Positions 1-9,976 of a stretch of 64,000 nt of DNA are shown here, in pieces. The notes beneath the pieces were generated by a model. The model saw nothing but the letters and a program-made list of their open reading frames with translations. It was not told where the DNA came from and made no database searches. Position numbers and translations under genes: made by a program. Each line of letters opens with the position of its first letter. Positions within the stretch are counted from its first letter, which is position 1. Source of the DNA: Panulirus ornatus (lineage: Eukaryota > Arthropoda > Malacostraca > Decapoda > Palinuridae); the NCBI RefSeq assembly GCF_036320965.1, contig NC_092262.1, positions 5,027,087 through 5,091,086 of the forward strand. Direction: 5' to 3'.

Positions 1-815
1 CCACACATCTTCTACCACTTCTGAAACCACACTGCTCTTCCCCAATCTGATGCTCTGTACATGCCTTCACCCTCTCAATCAATACCCTCCATATAATTTA
101 CTAGGAATATTCAACAAACTTATACCTCTGTAATTTGAGCACTCACTCTTATCCCCTTTGCCTTTGTACAATGGCACTATGCAAGCATTCCGCCAATCCT
201 CAGGCACCTCACTATGAATCATGCACACATTAAATAACCTTACCAACCAGTCAACAATACAGTCACCCCCTTTTTTAATAAATTCCACTGCAATACCATC
301 CAAACCTGCTGCCTTGCCGGCTTTCATCTTCCACTAAGTTTTTACTACCTGTTCTCTGTTTACCAAATCATTTTCCCTAACCCTCTCACTTTGCACACCA
401 CCTCAACCAAAACACCCTATATCTGCCACTCTATCATCAAACACATTCAACAAACCTTCAAAATACTCACTCCATCTCCTTCTCACATCACCACTACTTG
501 TTATCACCTCCCCATTAGCCCCCTTCACTGAAGTTCCCATTTGCTCCCTTGTCTTATGCACTTTATTTACCTCCTTCCAGAACATCTTTTTATTCTCCCT
601 AAGATTTAATGATACTTTCTCACCCCAACTCTCATTTGCCCTCTTTTTCACCTCTTGCACCTTTCTCTTGACCTCCTGCCTCTTACTTTTATACATCTCC
701 CACTCATTTACATTTTTTCCCTGCAAAAATCGCCCAAATGCCTCTCTCTTCTCTTTCACTAATAATCTTACTTCTTCATCCCACCACTCACTACCCTTTC
801 TAATCAACCCAATGT
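1..815 (-). mobile_element. LINE reverse-transcriptase fragment, cut by the window edge
   Basis: Read on the minus strand this matches the first half of the reverse-transcriptase ORF of the LINE at 1399-4725. It runs from the region before the RT core (KGSEWWDEEV near 800) to the NYRGISLL block near 130. In-frame stops and indels break it: one open piece covers 403-807 and another 79-327. The 5' end stops abruptly at about 811 next to a TA-rich stretch, so the endonuclease half is missing. The other end leaves the window. It is a dead copy of the same family. Confidence 0.85.
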
Positions 816-827
816 ATATATATATAT

Positions 828-1362
<535 letters not shown>

Positions 1363-1520
1363 GTATATAATGTGTATATTGTATATATATATGTATATTA
1401 TCCCTGGGGATAGGGGTGAAAGAATACTTCCCACGTATTCCTCGCGTGTCGTAGAAAGCGACTAGAGGGGACGGGAGCGGGGGGCCGGAAATCCTCCCCT
1501 CCTTGTATTAACTTTCTAAA

Positions 1521-2441
1521 ATGGGAAACAGAAGGAGTCACGCGGGGAGTGATCATCCTCCTCCTCGAAGGCTCAGAGTGGGGTGCCTAAATGTGTGTGG
1601 ATGTAACCAAGATGTGAAAAAAGGAGAGATAGGTAGTATGTTTGAGGAAAGGAACCTGGATGTTTTGGCTCTGAGTGAAACGAAGCTCAAGGGTAAAGGG
1701 GAAGAGTGGTTTGGAAATGTCTGGGGAGTGAAGTCAGGGGTTAGTGAGAGGACAAGAGCAAGGGAAGGAGTAGCAATACTCCTGAAACAGGAGTTGTGGG
1801 AGTATGTGATAGAATGTAAGAAAGTAAATTCTCGATTAATATGGGTAAAATTGAAAGTTGATGGAGAGAGGTGGGTGATTATTGGTGCATATGCACCTGG
1901 GCATGAGAAGAAAGATCATGAGAGGCAAGTGTTTTGGGAGCAGCTGAATGAGTGTGTTAGCGGTTTTGATGCACGAGACCGGGTTATAGTGATGGGTGAT
2001 TTGAATGCAAAGGTGAGTAATGTGGCAGTTGAGGGAATAATTGGTATGCATGGGGTGTTCAGTGTTGTAAATGGAAATGGTGAAGAGCTTGTAGATTTAT
2101 GTGCTGAAAAAGGACTGATGATTGGGAATACCTGGTTTAAAAAGCGAGATATACATAAGTATACTTATGTAAGTAGGAGAGATGGCCAGAGAGCGTTATT
2201 GGATTACGTGTTAATTGACAGGCGTGCGAAAGAGAGACTTTTGGATGTTAATGTGCTGAGAGGTGCAACTGGAGGGATGTCTGATCATTATCTTGTGGAG
2301 GCTAAGGTGAAGATTAGTATGGGTTTTCAGAAAAGAGGAGTGAATGTTGGGGTGAAGAAGGTGGTGAGAGTAAGTGAGCTTGGGAAGGAGACCTGTGTGG
2401 GGAAGTACCAGGAGAGACTGTGTACAGAATGGAAAAAGTGA
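1521..2441 (+). CDS. LINE apurinic/apyrimidinic-type endonuclease ORF
   Basis: 306 codons encoding an exonuclease-endonuclease-phosphatase fold that nicks target DNA for target-primed reverse transcription. Motifs in order: LNVCG near residue 24, ALSETKL near 50 (catalytic Glu), GAYAPG near 120, VMGDLNAKV near 155 (Asp/Asn), DYVLID near 228 and SDHYLV near 253 (catalytic Asp-His). The frame ends at TGA 2439-2441 just after an A5 run at 2433-2437. The RT frame is entered by a -1 shift at that point, so in an ancestral copy both domains were probably one polyprotein. The first ATG at 1521 follows the conserved leader and is taken as the start. Confidence 0.85.
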   Translation: MGNRRSHAGSDHPPPRRLRVGCLNVCGCNQDVKKGEIGSMFEERNLDVLALSETKLKGKGEEWFGNVWGVKSGVSERTRAREGVAILLKQELWEYVIECKKVNSRLIWVKLKVDGERWVIIGAYAPGHEKKDHERQVFWEQLNECVSGFDARDRVIVMGDLNAKVSNVAVEGIIGMHGVFSVVNGNGEELVDLCAEKGLMIGNTWFKKRDIHKYTYVSRRDGQRALLDYVLIDRRAKERLLDVNVLRGATGGMSDHYLVEAKVKISMGFQKRGVNVGVKKVVRVSELGKETCVGKYQERLCTEWKK

Positions 2442-4516
2442 GAACAATGGAAGTAAGGGGAGTGGGGGAGGAATGGGATGTATTTAGGGAATCAGTGATG
2501 GATTGCGCAAAAGATGCTTGTGGCATGAGAAGAGTGGGAGGTGGGCTGTTTAGAAAGGGTAGTGAGTGGTGGGATGAAGAAGTAAGAGAATTAGTGAAAG
2601 AGAAGAGAGAGACATTTGGACGATTTTTGCAGGGAAAAAATGCAATTGAGTGGGAGAAGTATAAAAGAAAGAGACAGGAGGTCAAGAGAAAGGTGCAAGA
2701 GGTGAAAAAAAGGGCAAATGAGAGTTGGGGTGAGAGACTATCAGTAAATTTTAGGGAGAATAAAAAGATGTTCTGGAAGGAGGTAAATAGGGTGCGTAAG
2801 ACAAGGGAGCAAATGGGAACTTCAGTGAAGGGCGTAAATGGGGAGGTGATAACAAGTAGTGGTGATGTGAGAAGGAGATGGAATGAGTATTTTGAAGGTT
2901 TGTTGAATGTGTCTGATGACAGAGTGGCAGATATAGGGTGTTTTGGTCGAGGTGGTGTGCAAAGTGAGAGGGTTAGGGAAAATGATTTGGTAAACAGAGA
3001 ACAGGTAGTAAAAGCTTTGCGGAAGATGAAAGCCGGCAAGGCAGCAGGTTTGGATGGTATTGCAGTGGAATTTATTAAAAAAGGGGGTGACTGTATTGTT
3101 GACTGGTTGGTAAGGTTATTTAATGTATGTATGACTCATGGTGAGGTGCCTGAGGATTGGCGGAATGCGTGCATAGTGCCATTGTACAAAGGCAAAGGGG
3201 ATAAGAGTGAGTGCTCAAATTACAGAGGTATAAGTTTGTTGAGTATTCCTGGTAAATTATATGGGAGGGTATTGATTGAGAGGGTGAAGGCATGTACAGA
3301 GCATCAGATTGGGGAAGAGCAGTGCGGTTTCAGAAGTGGTAGAGGATGTGTGGATCAGGTGTTTGCTTTGAAGAATGTATGTGAGAAATACTTAGAAAAG
3401 CAAATGGATTTGTATGTAGCATTTATGGATCTGGAGAAGGCATATGATAGAGTTGATAGAGATGCTCTGTGGAAGTTATTAAGAATATATGGTGTGGGAG
3501 GCAAGTTGTTAGAAGCAGTGAAAAGTTTTTATCGAGGATGTAAGGCATGTTTACGTGTAGGAAGAGAGGAAAGTGATTGGTTCTCAGTGAATGTAGGTTT
3601 GCGGCAGGGGTGTGTGATGTCTCCATGGTTGTTTAATTTCTTTATGGATGGGGTTGTTAGGGAGGTAAATGCAAGAGTCCTGGATAGAGGGGCAAGTATG
3701 AAGTCTGTTGGGGATGAGAGAGCTTGGGAAGTGAGTCAGTTGTTGTTCGCTGATGATACAGCGCTGGTGGCTGATTCATGTGAGAAACTGCAGAAGCTGG
3801 TGACTGAGTTTGGTAAAGTGTGTGGAAGAAGAAAGTTAAGAGTAAATGTGAATAAGAGCAAGGTTATTAGGTACAGTAGGGTTGAGGGTCAAGTCAATTG
3901 GGAGGTGAGTTTGAATGGAGAAAAACTGGAGGAAGTGAAGTGTTTTAGATATCTGGGAGTGGATCTGTCAGCGGATGGAACCATGGAAGCGGAAGTGGAT
4001 CATAGGGTGGGGGAGGGGGCGAAAATTCTGGGAGCCTTGAAGAATGTGTGGAAGTCGAGAACATTATCTCGGAAAGCAAAAATGGGTATGTTTGAAGGAA
4101 TAGTGGTTCCAACAATGTTGTATGGTTGCGAGGCGTGGGCTATGGATAGAGTTGTGCGCAGGAGGATGGATGTGCTGGAAATGAGATGTTTGAGGACAAT
4201 GTGTGGTGTGAGGTGGTTTGATCGAGTAAGTAACGTAAGGGTAAGAGAGATGTGTGGAAATAAAAAGAGCGTGGTTGAGAGAGCAGAAGAGGGTGTTTTG
4301 AAATGGTTTGGGCACATGGAGAGAATGAGTGAGGAAAGATTGACCAAGAGGATATATGTGTCGGAGGTGGAGGGAACGAGGAGAAGAGGGAGACCAAATT
4401 GGAGGTGGAAAGATGGAGTGAAAAAGATTTTGTGTGATCGGGGCCTGAACATGCAGGAGGGTGAAAGGAGGGCAAGGAATAGAGTGAATTGGAGCGATGT
4501 GGTATACAGGGGTTGA
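2420..4516 (+). CDS. LINE reverse transcriptase ORF
   Basis: An open frame of about 698 codons; the true coding part probably begins at the frame change near 2433. RT blocks in order: AGKAAGLDGIAVEF, VPEDWRNACIVPLYKGKG, NYRGISLL, GFRSGRGCVDQVF, AFMDLEKAYDRVD (first catalytic Asp), GLRQGCVMSPWLFN and LLFADDTALVAD (FADD catalytic pair, near 3747). The C-terminal part carries FRYLGVDL, a thumb-like region and an RRRGRPNWRWKDGVKKI tail typical of many arthropod LINEs. No internal stop is present. At least six other fragments of this ORF occur in the window, all broken. The enzyme copies the element RNA at the nicked target. Confidence 0.9.
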   Translation: MYRMEKVRTMEVRGVGEEWDVFRESVMDCAKDACGMRRVGGGLFRKGSEWWDEEVRELVKEKRETFGRFLQGKNAIEWEKYKRKRQEVKRKVQEVKKRANESWGERLSVNFRENKKMFWKEVNRVRKTREQMGTSVKGVNGEVITSSGDVRRRWNEYFEGLLNVSDDRVADIGCFGRGGVQSERVRENDLVNREQVVKALRKMKAGKAAGLDGIAVEFIKKGGDCIVDWLVRLFNVCMTHGEVPEDWRNACIVPLYKGKGDKSECSNYRGISLLSIPGKLYGRVLIERVKACTEHQIGEEQCGFRSGRGCVDQVFALKNVCEKYLEKQMDLYVAFMDLEKAYDRVDRDALWKLLRIYGVGGKLLEAVKSFYRGCKACLRVGREESDWFSVNVGLRQGCVMSPWLFNFFMDGVVREVNARVLDRGASMKSVGDERAWEVSQLLFADDTALVADSCEKLQKLVTEFGKVCGRRKLRVNVNKSKVIRYSRVEGQVNWEVSLNGEKLEEVKCFRYLGVDLSADGTMEAEVDHRVGEGAKILGALKNVWKSRTLSRKAKMGMFEGIVVPTMLYGCEAWAMDRVVRRRMDVLEMRCLRTMCGVRWFDRVSNVRVREMCGNKKSVVERAEEGVLKWFGHMERMSEERLTKRIYVSEVEGTRRRGRPNWRWKDGVKKILCDRGLNMQEGERRARNRVNWSDVVYRG

Positions 4517-4706
4517 CGTGCTGTCAGTGGAGTGAATCAAGGCATGTGAAGCGTCTGGGGTAAACCATGGAAAGCTGTGTAGGTATGTATATTTGCGTGT
4601 GTGGACGTGTGTATGTACATGTGTATGGGGGGGGGGTTGGGCCATTTCTTTCGTCTGTTTCCTTGCGCTACCTCGCAAACGCGGGAGACAGCGACAAAGT
4701 ATAAAA

Positions 4707-4725
<19 letters not shown>

Positions 4726-4780
<55 letters not shown>
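4726..4780. repeat. (TA)n tract between LINE tail and next element
   Basis: TA dinucleotides directly follow the LINE poly(A) and run up to the start of the next short derivative. Confidence 0.85.
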
Positions 4781-4786
4781 TACATT

Positions 4787-5031
4787 ATCCCTGGGGATAG
4801 GGGAGAAAGAATACTTCCCACGTATTCCCTGCGTGTCGTAGAAGGCGACTAAAAGGGGAGGGAGCGGGGGGCTGGAAATCCTCCCCTCTCGTTTTTTTTT
4901 TTTTTTAATTTTCCAAAAGAAGGAACAGAGAATTGGGCCAGGTGAGGGTATTCCCTCAAGGCCCAGTCCTCTGTTCTTAACGCTACCTCGCTAATGCGGG
5001 AAATGGCGAATAGTTTGAAAGAAAAAGAAAG
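4787..5031 (+). mobile_element. Short LINE derivative, full-length plus-strand copy
   Basis: The best-preserved copy. It starts at CCCTGGGGATAGGGG and runs through a T-run near 4891-4907 and the hairpin region at 4981-5007. It ends in an A/G-rich tail followed by TA. It contains no ORF. Confidence 0.8.
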
Positions 5032-5059
5032 ATATATATACATATATATATATATTCTT

Positions 5060-5375
5060 ATTTTTTTTTATTTTGCTTTGTCGCTGTCCCCCGCGTTTGC
5101 GAGGTAGCGCAAGGAAACAGACGAAAGAAATGGCCCAACCCACCCCCATACACAATGTATATACATACACGTCCACACACGCAAATATACATACCTATAC
5201 ATCTCAATGTAGACATATATATACACACACAGACACATACATATATACCCATGCACACAATTCACACTGTCTGCCTTTATTCATTCCCATCGCCACCTCG
5301 CCACACATGGAATACCATCCCCCTCCCCCCTCATGTGTGCGAGGTAGCACTAGGAAAAGACAACAAAGGCCCCAT
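5060..5375 (-). mobile_element. LINE 3' UTR fragment
   Basis: Minus-strand copy of the terminal ~310 bp of the LINE 3' UTR. It holds the terminal hairpin (TTTGTCGCTGTC on the plus strand near 5077), a TA/CA-rich middle, and a second related hairpin module near 5335-5352. The same layout appears at 11996-12305 and 20283-20612. Confidence 0.75.
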
Positions 5376-5498
5376 TGTTGGTGGTGGTGAATATGTATTG
5401 GTGTTGAGGTGTGTTATGGTGGGTGGTGACATTGAGATGTGTTATGGTGGGTTGTGGTGGTGAAGTGTGTTGTGAGTAACTATTACATCATGTTACAG

Positions 5499-6838
5499 AG
5501 AGGTTCGACCAGATGAAGGGTTGTCCAGGTCACTACTATGTTACCGTCATCGAGGATGTCCACCTGGGCCAGATTGTGGGCTCTGCCACGCTGGCTTGTG
5601 AACTCAAGTTCATCCGTGAATGTACTAAGGTATGTCTGCCCCCCCACCCCCCATAGATCATCCATGGATGTGCCAAGGTATTATGTTCACACACATACAC
5701 ACAAGTCCCTCTCCCACAACTTCCCAACCTTTAAAGTTTTCATGAAATTAATCAGGGTCTTGATATGTATAGGAATGGGACATGGCCAAGTGTTGATACC
5801 ACCTGGGTAGATCCTACTGCCAGGGGTAGCTGTTAGGAGGTAGTCAGATATATTGTGGTGGTGGAAGGTTGTCAGGTATGTTGTAGTGGTGGGAGGTAGT
5901 CAGGTATGTTGTAGTGGTGGGAGGTAGTCAGATATGTTGTGGTAGTGGGAGGTAGTCAAGTATTTTGTAGATGTAGTGTTGTAAACATGTCATGTGCCAC
6001 CATGTTCAGTGATAAAGTTCAATAATGTAGTAAGAGGACTGCTGTACTCACACTGCATAAACTAGTGAGGAGGCACCCACACTCACACAGTGTAGGGGAC
6101 AGTGTTCCTGCTCATTACTGTAGGGTTAGCAGCTGTAACCTGCTGGGCTGACACCTGTGTTTGTGTTAGTGTGGTGGGCAGGTGTGGCCACACTTCTGGC
6201 TTCCCTGTACATGTGTGCCTGACTCTTCCCAGCAGTCCTCATGCAGTGCTAGTATTGTCCTGTGGCAGTACACACACCTTGTTTAGCACCCTCTCACTTG
6301 ATCCTCCTGATTATAATAGTTATGATTATACTAGATGACTGATGTGTGGTGTGAATTTTATGGCAGACCAGATGACTAATGCTGATGTGTGGTTTGAGGT
6401 GCCTGACAGACCTATACTGACACTACACAAGGTTCTCTGGGTTGGTTGATTGGTCTTGCTCCTCCCCTATCAATACATTTGGACAGCATGATATATATTT
6501 TTAGATAATGTCACAATTCATGGTTTCCTATGAGGATACAAGGACGTGTAGAGATTGTCTGTGTCACTATACACAGCCATATGTATTACCACAGTGGGGG
6601 AAGAAAGAGGTATGGTAGAGCAGTGTGTCAGATGTGATGGTGGTGTACTATCTGTGGCAGTATATAACCATTCGTCTTACCACAGTAGGGAGAGAGAGAG
6701 AGAGAGAGAGAGAGGTGGTAGCGTAGCATGTCGGCTATCATAGTGGTGTACTGATAGTTATAAGTCCACTCACTTGATTAAGTTTTGTGGTTCTCAAGCT
6801 CACTGACACATTCAAGTGGGTCGTCAAGCCGTGTGTTT

Positions 6839-6879
<41 letters not shown>

Positions 6880-9800
6880 GAACACTTAGGATTCATCCCT
6901 TGTTGGATAACATTGTGTTAAGTGTGTGTAGAGGTTAGAGAATTTAACTGAGGAAGAACAAAGGTGAGATCTACAGCTACTGGGGTTAAGAGCTCTGCCA
7001 GTACCTGCACACATATCTCTGCCTGTAATAGCCAGTATTCCTACCCTGAAGAATTTTTTGCTTCATCTGGAAGTTACTGCTGTGTGTGTGTGTGTAAGTT
7101 CCTTCTGTGTCAAGCAATACAATATATAAGGGATCTTCTGAATCACTATGAATTAGTGACAGCCTGGTGAAGATTTGTCTTGAGTGAAGGAAGTACAAGA
7201 GACACCTGCAGCACAGGACAAGTTGCACTAGGTATAACAGGATGACATTATCCCTCCTTGGGTGGGGTTACCTGGGAGTGTTTGGTGTCCTGTTGACCAT
7301 GTACTCAGCCATACTCCTGGGCATCCTGTGGCGAGTCAGCAGTAAGTTTACATCCTGTTGAGTGTGTATTGAGGAGTGTTGAGTGTATCCTAATAGTGAC
7401 ATGTTCTCACAGATCTGTCATAAGTGTTCTAAGAGGTGATTGCCTTCTGATAGTTGTGGTACACCCTACCTTGTGCTACCTTTACTCTGGCACACCTGCT
7501 GAGTCTGGATTTTGTAGTGTGCTGTTGGTCTTACTGCTAGATGTTGAATAGGTCTACCATGTTGCTCGTCCTGGTTTACCATGCTGCTAGCCCTTGTCTC
7601 CCATGTTGCTAGCCTTTGTCTACCGTGTTGCTTGCCCTGGTCTACCATGCTGCTATCCCTGGTCTACCATGCTGTTAGCCCTGGTCTATCATGCTGCTTA
7701 GATCATCTTGAATATAGATTGTTTAAAATGTCAAGTGTGTTTGCACCCTTGAGGCTATCTTTGGTTCTGATTGTGTCCTATGCACTGAATCTATCTAGAA
7801 TTTTGATTATACCTTGGGTATATCATGTCTGGGGATTTAACATTTATGCTCACTAGAGTGTTGAATGTGCTAACAGTGAAATATACACATTTCTTCTTTT
7901 GAACAAATTTTAGAGCTAATTTTCCTTCTCCCTTTGCAGCGTGGAAGACTGGAAGATGTTATTGTTAGTAATGAGTACCGTGGTAAGCAGTTAGGAAAAC
8001 TGTAAGTATTTTTCTCTATTGATTTCTCGGGCTTTCATTTCCCTTCAGGTCTTCTTTCCCCTCCACTTCTGTTATCATCATTTCCTCTTTTTGTATATGT
8101 ATCCCTTTTAATAGATATCTTCTCTTTTCATCGTTATTCCTTATTTTCCATTCCTATATCCATTGTACAGCTATGCTGTCTTTTCCATCTTTGTTTATTT
8201 TATAGCAAATGTATTTTTCATCTTTCTTTCCTTGCATCTTTTCTTTATTTTGATTTTTTCAGTTTCATAAACTAACCATTCAGAGGACAGGATCTAGTCT
8301 TTAGGTTATATTACTGTATTTTGAATTTCATTTACAGTCAGACATGTCATTGCCCTCAAAAATTGCTGCAGACAAAAATAAAGTAAGAATTTCTAGCTGC
8401 AGGCAATGTATGCACATATGTATGGGTATATACGTATGAGAGGTATATGAAAAGGCTGCACACCAAATTTCTGAACGGGTATGTAAACCTAAGGGAAAAA
8501 ATTATAAATGGAAGAAATAGAAATTGATAGAAATGACAAGGTCATGTATTAAAACGATTTTACCCTTATATGAAGTCTTCTCATGTGTATTGAAGGAATG
8601 TGCAGAGGCACTTGCTAGGCCTTTCACAATGTTATTCAACATGTCACTAGAAAGGATAGTAACCTAACTGTAGCCTTCAGCTTTATAAACAAGGTGGACA
8701 ATGTTTATAGTAATTCTTTTAAAATGACCAACATGGCACAGGCAAACCCTACCCAAAATAAAGGCCATCTTGCATGAAATACAAAAAGTGCTGAGTTCCA
8801 GAGAAAGACTAGAAACCTTAAATTTGTCCACCATGGTAGAGAAAAGATTGAGGAATTGAAAGGATCACAGCCTTTTAAGTTTAAACCCAGTCAGTGACGA
8901 AGACATTGAACGGTTCTTTAAAAGGTGCAGGAATAGGACACTCAGATGCCACAGCATAATGTTAGGTGAGAAATCTCTTAGAAAAGATGTAAAGAAGTAC
9001 TTATCTCAAATTATCTTTTCCTCCTAAGTGAACATAGTTGTAGTAATGTTGATACTCATATAAGTATTACCATTAATGTTGACAAACATTTTAATTCATA
9101 TGGTGTGGCTGGACTATGACATCCCTAACAATATGAACTCATCCTGTCCAATGCTCAGATAAAAAATCACTTGGACAAAACACAGTTTTTTAGGGAAATG
9201 TTATGTGATTCCGGTGTCTGTTGATTTGATGCTAAGATTTCAAAGAGGGAGTGCATCATCAGTATGAGGATGCATGTTATTAAAGTTTGAAATTGATGCT
9301 CATAGACACTTCATGAATTATTCATGTGAATAAACCATTTGTAAATGTAGTGTTAGTCACATGAGCATGAGATATACCATCAGAGTTTGATCTGATATGT
9401 AACTCCATCTCCAATTTGATTTGGCATTATTGTATACATGAAAGCTGTTACATCCTTAAATACTTGTAGCTTTCTGTGATCATAGTGCTTGTATTGTAAT
9501 TATGAAGGACAAGGCATTACAGATGGACATATGCATGGCAAGGCATTTGCTAATAATATAGCCTATAATTTCACTTGAGATGGATTTTACACCTTTTCTA
9601 TGTATTCTGTAAGAACCAATGTTATATTCATAATGCTACTTAGCCAAAATACAGTATATTTACTTTATCTTTAGTATGAAGTATCTTGATAAATCCTTTT
9701 CAGAGGGGGTAGTCAATAGCCTGCTAAGGCTATGGGATCTCATGTTCATGCATAATTATGACTTCCATTTTTGTACTTGTACATTTATAAAGTAAGATAA

Positions 9801-9976
9801 CTGATATTGATTATTAATTTTTATGCAGGATTGTCACAACCATCCTTCTCCTGGCACAGCAAGTGGGTTGTTACAAACTTGGGCTGGATTGTAAGGATGA
9901 AATGAAGCCTTTTTACTCCTCTGTTGGATTTGCTAGTGAAAAGGGAAATGACAATACAATGATCATACGCTTCTGA
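5499..9976 (+). CDS. Gnpnat1: Glucosamine 6-phosphate N-acetyltransferase, C-terminal three exons
   Basis: Exons: 5499-5629, 7940-8001 and 9829-9976, all with GT-AG borders and phases that join without a break; TGA at 9974-9976. The product covers about 113 residues of this GNAT-fold enzyme. It acetylates glucosamine-6-phosphate with acetyl-CoA in the hexosamine pathway to UDP-GlcNAc, hence chitin and glycans. Diagnostic blocks are [40 protein letters not shown] (acetyl-CoA loop, second exon) and [10 protein letters not shown]...FYSSVGF near the end. The match to animal GNPNAT1 is close across all three exons. The N-terminal exons (about 60-70 residues) are not visible and probably lie left of the window or beyond the transposon block. 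AATAAA at 10405-10410 and 10475-10480 are candidate poly(A) signals. Confidence 0.93.
5826..5958. repeat. ~28-bp tandem repeat in a Gnpnat1 intron
   Basis: About four imperfect copies of a unit containing GGAGGTAGTCAGATATGTTG. Confidence 0.7.
6843..6878. repeat. (GT)n microsatellite
   Basis: About 18 GT units inside the first visible Gnpnat1 intron. A short (GA)n lies at 6688-6713. Confidence 0.9.
7123..7341 (+). other. Candidate first exon of an unidentified membrane protein, inside a Gnpnat1 intron
   Basis: TATATAAG at 7123-7130 is followed about 110 bp later by an ATG at 7242. The frame runs 33 codons ([10 protein letters not shown]... to ...GILWRVS) and ends exactly at a strong donor, A|GTAAGT at 7341/7342. 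The peptide has one hydrophobic segment (residues about 9-30), which resembles the first membrane helix of a transporter. It cannot splice in frame to the Gnpnat1 exon at 7940, because that reads into a stop. No second exon was recognised. It may be a nested gene or a chance pattern. Confidence 0.3.
7555..7695. repeat. ~24-bp imperfect tandem repeat
   Basis: Five to six diverged copies built on CTGGTCTACCATGCTGCTAG in the Gnpnat1 intron. Confidence 0.7.
8590..8670 (+). mobile_element. Degenerate LINE fragment in a Gnpnat1 intron
   Basis: Plus-strand reading gives [18 protein letters not shown], the conserved segment just before the RT core in CR1/Jockey-like LINEs. The surroundings (about 8440-9100) are too eroded to define ends. 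It is a different family from the LINE at 1399-4725. Confidence 0.5.

Larger units (their letters stand above)
1399..4725 (+). mobile_element. Near-complete non-LTR retrotransposon (LINE, RTE-like layout)
   Basis: The element begins with a leader at 1399 (CCCTGGGGATAGGGG), has an APE-type endonuclease ORF (1521-2441), an overlapping RT ORF (2420-4516), a short 3' UTR with a hairpin at 4663-4697 and a poly(A) of about 22 nt. Both flanks are TA-rich. There is no separate gag-like ORF1, as in RTE-type LINEs; the clade call is an inference from layout. Both ORFs are open over almost the full length, so this is a young copy. The 3' UTR is shorter than in the copy at 11537-12312, so an internal piece was lost. 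Confidence 0.85.
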
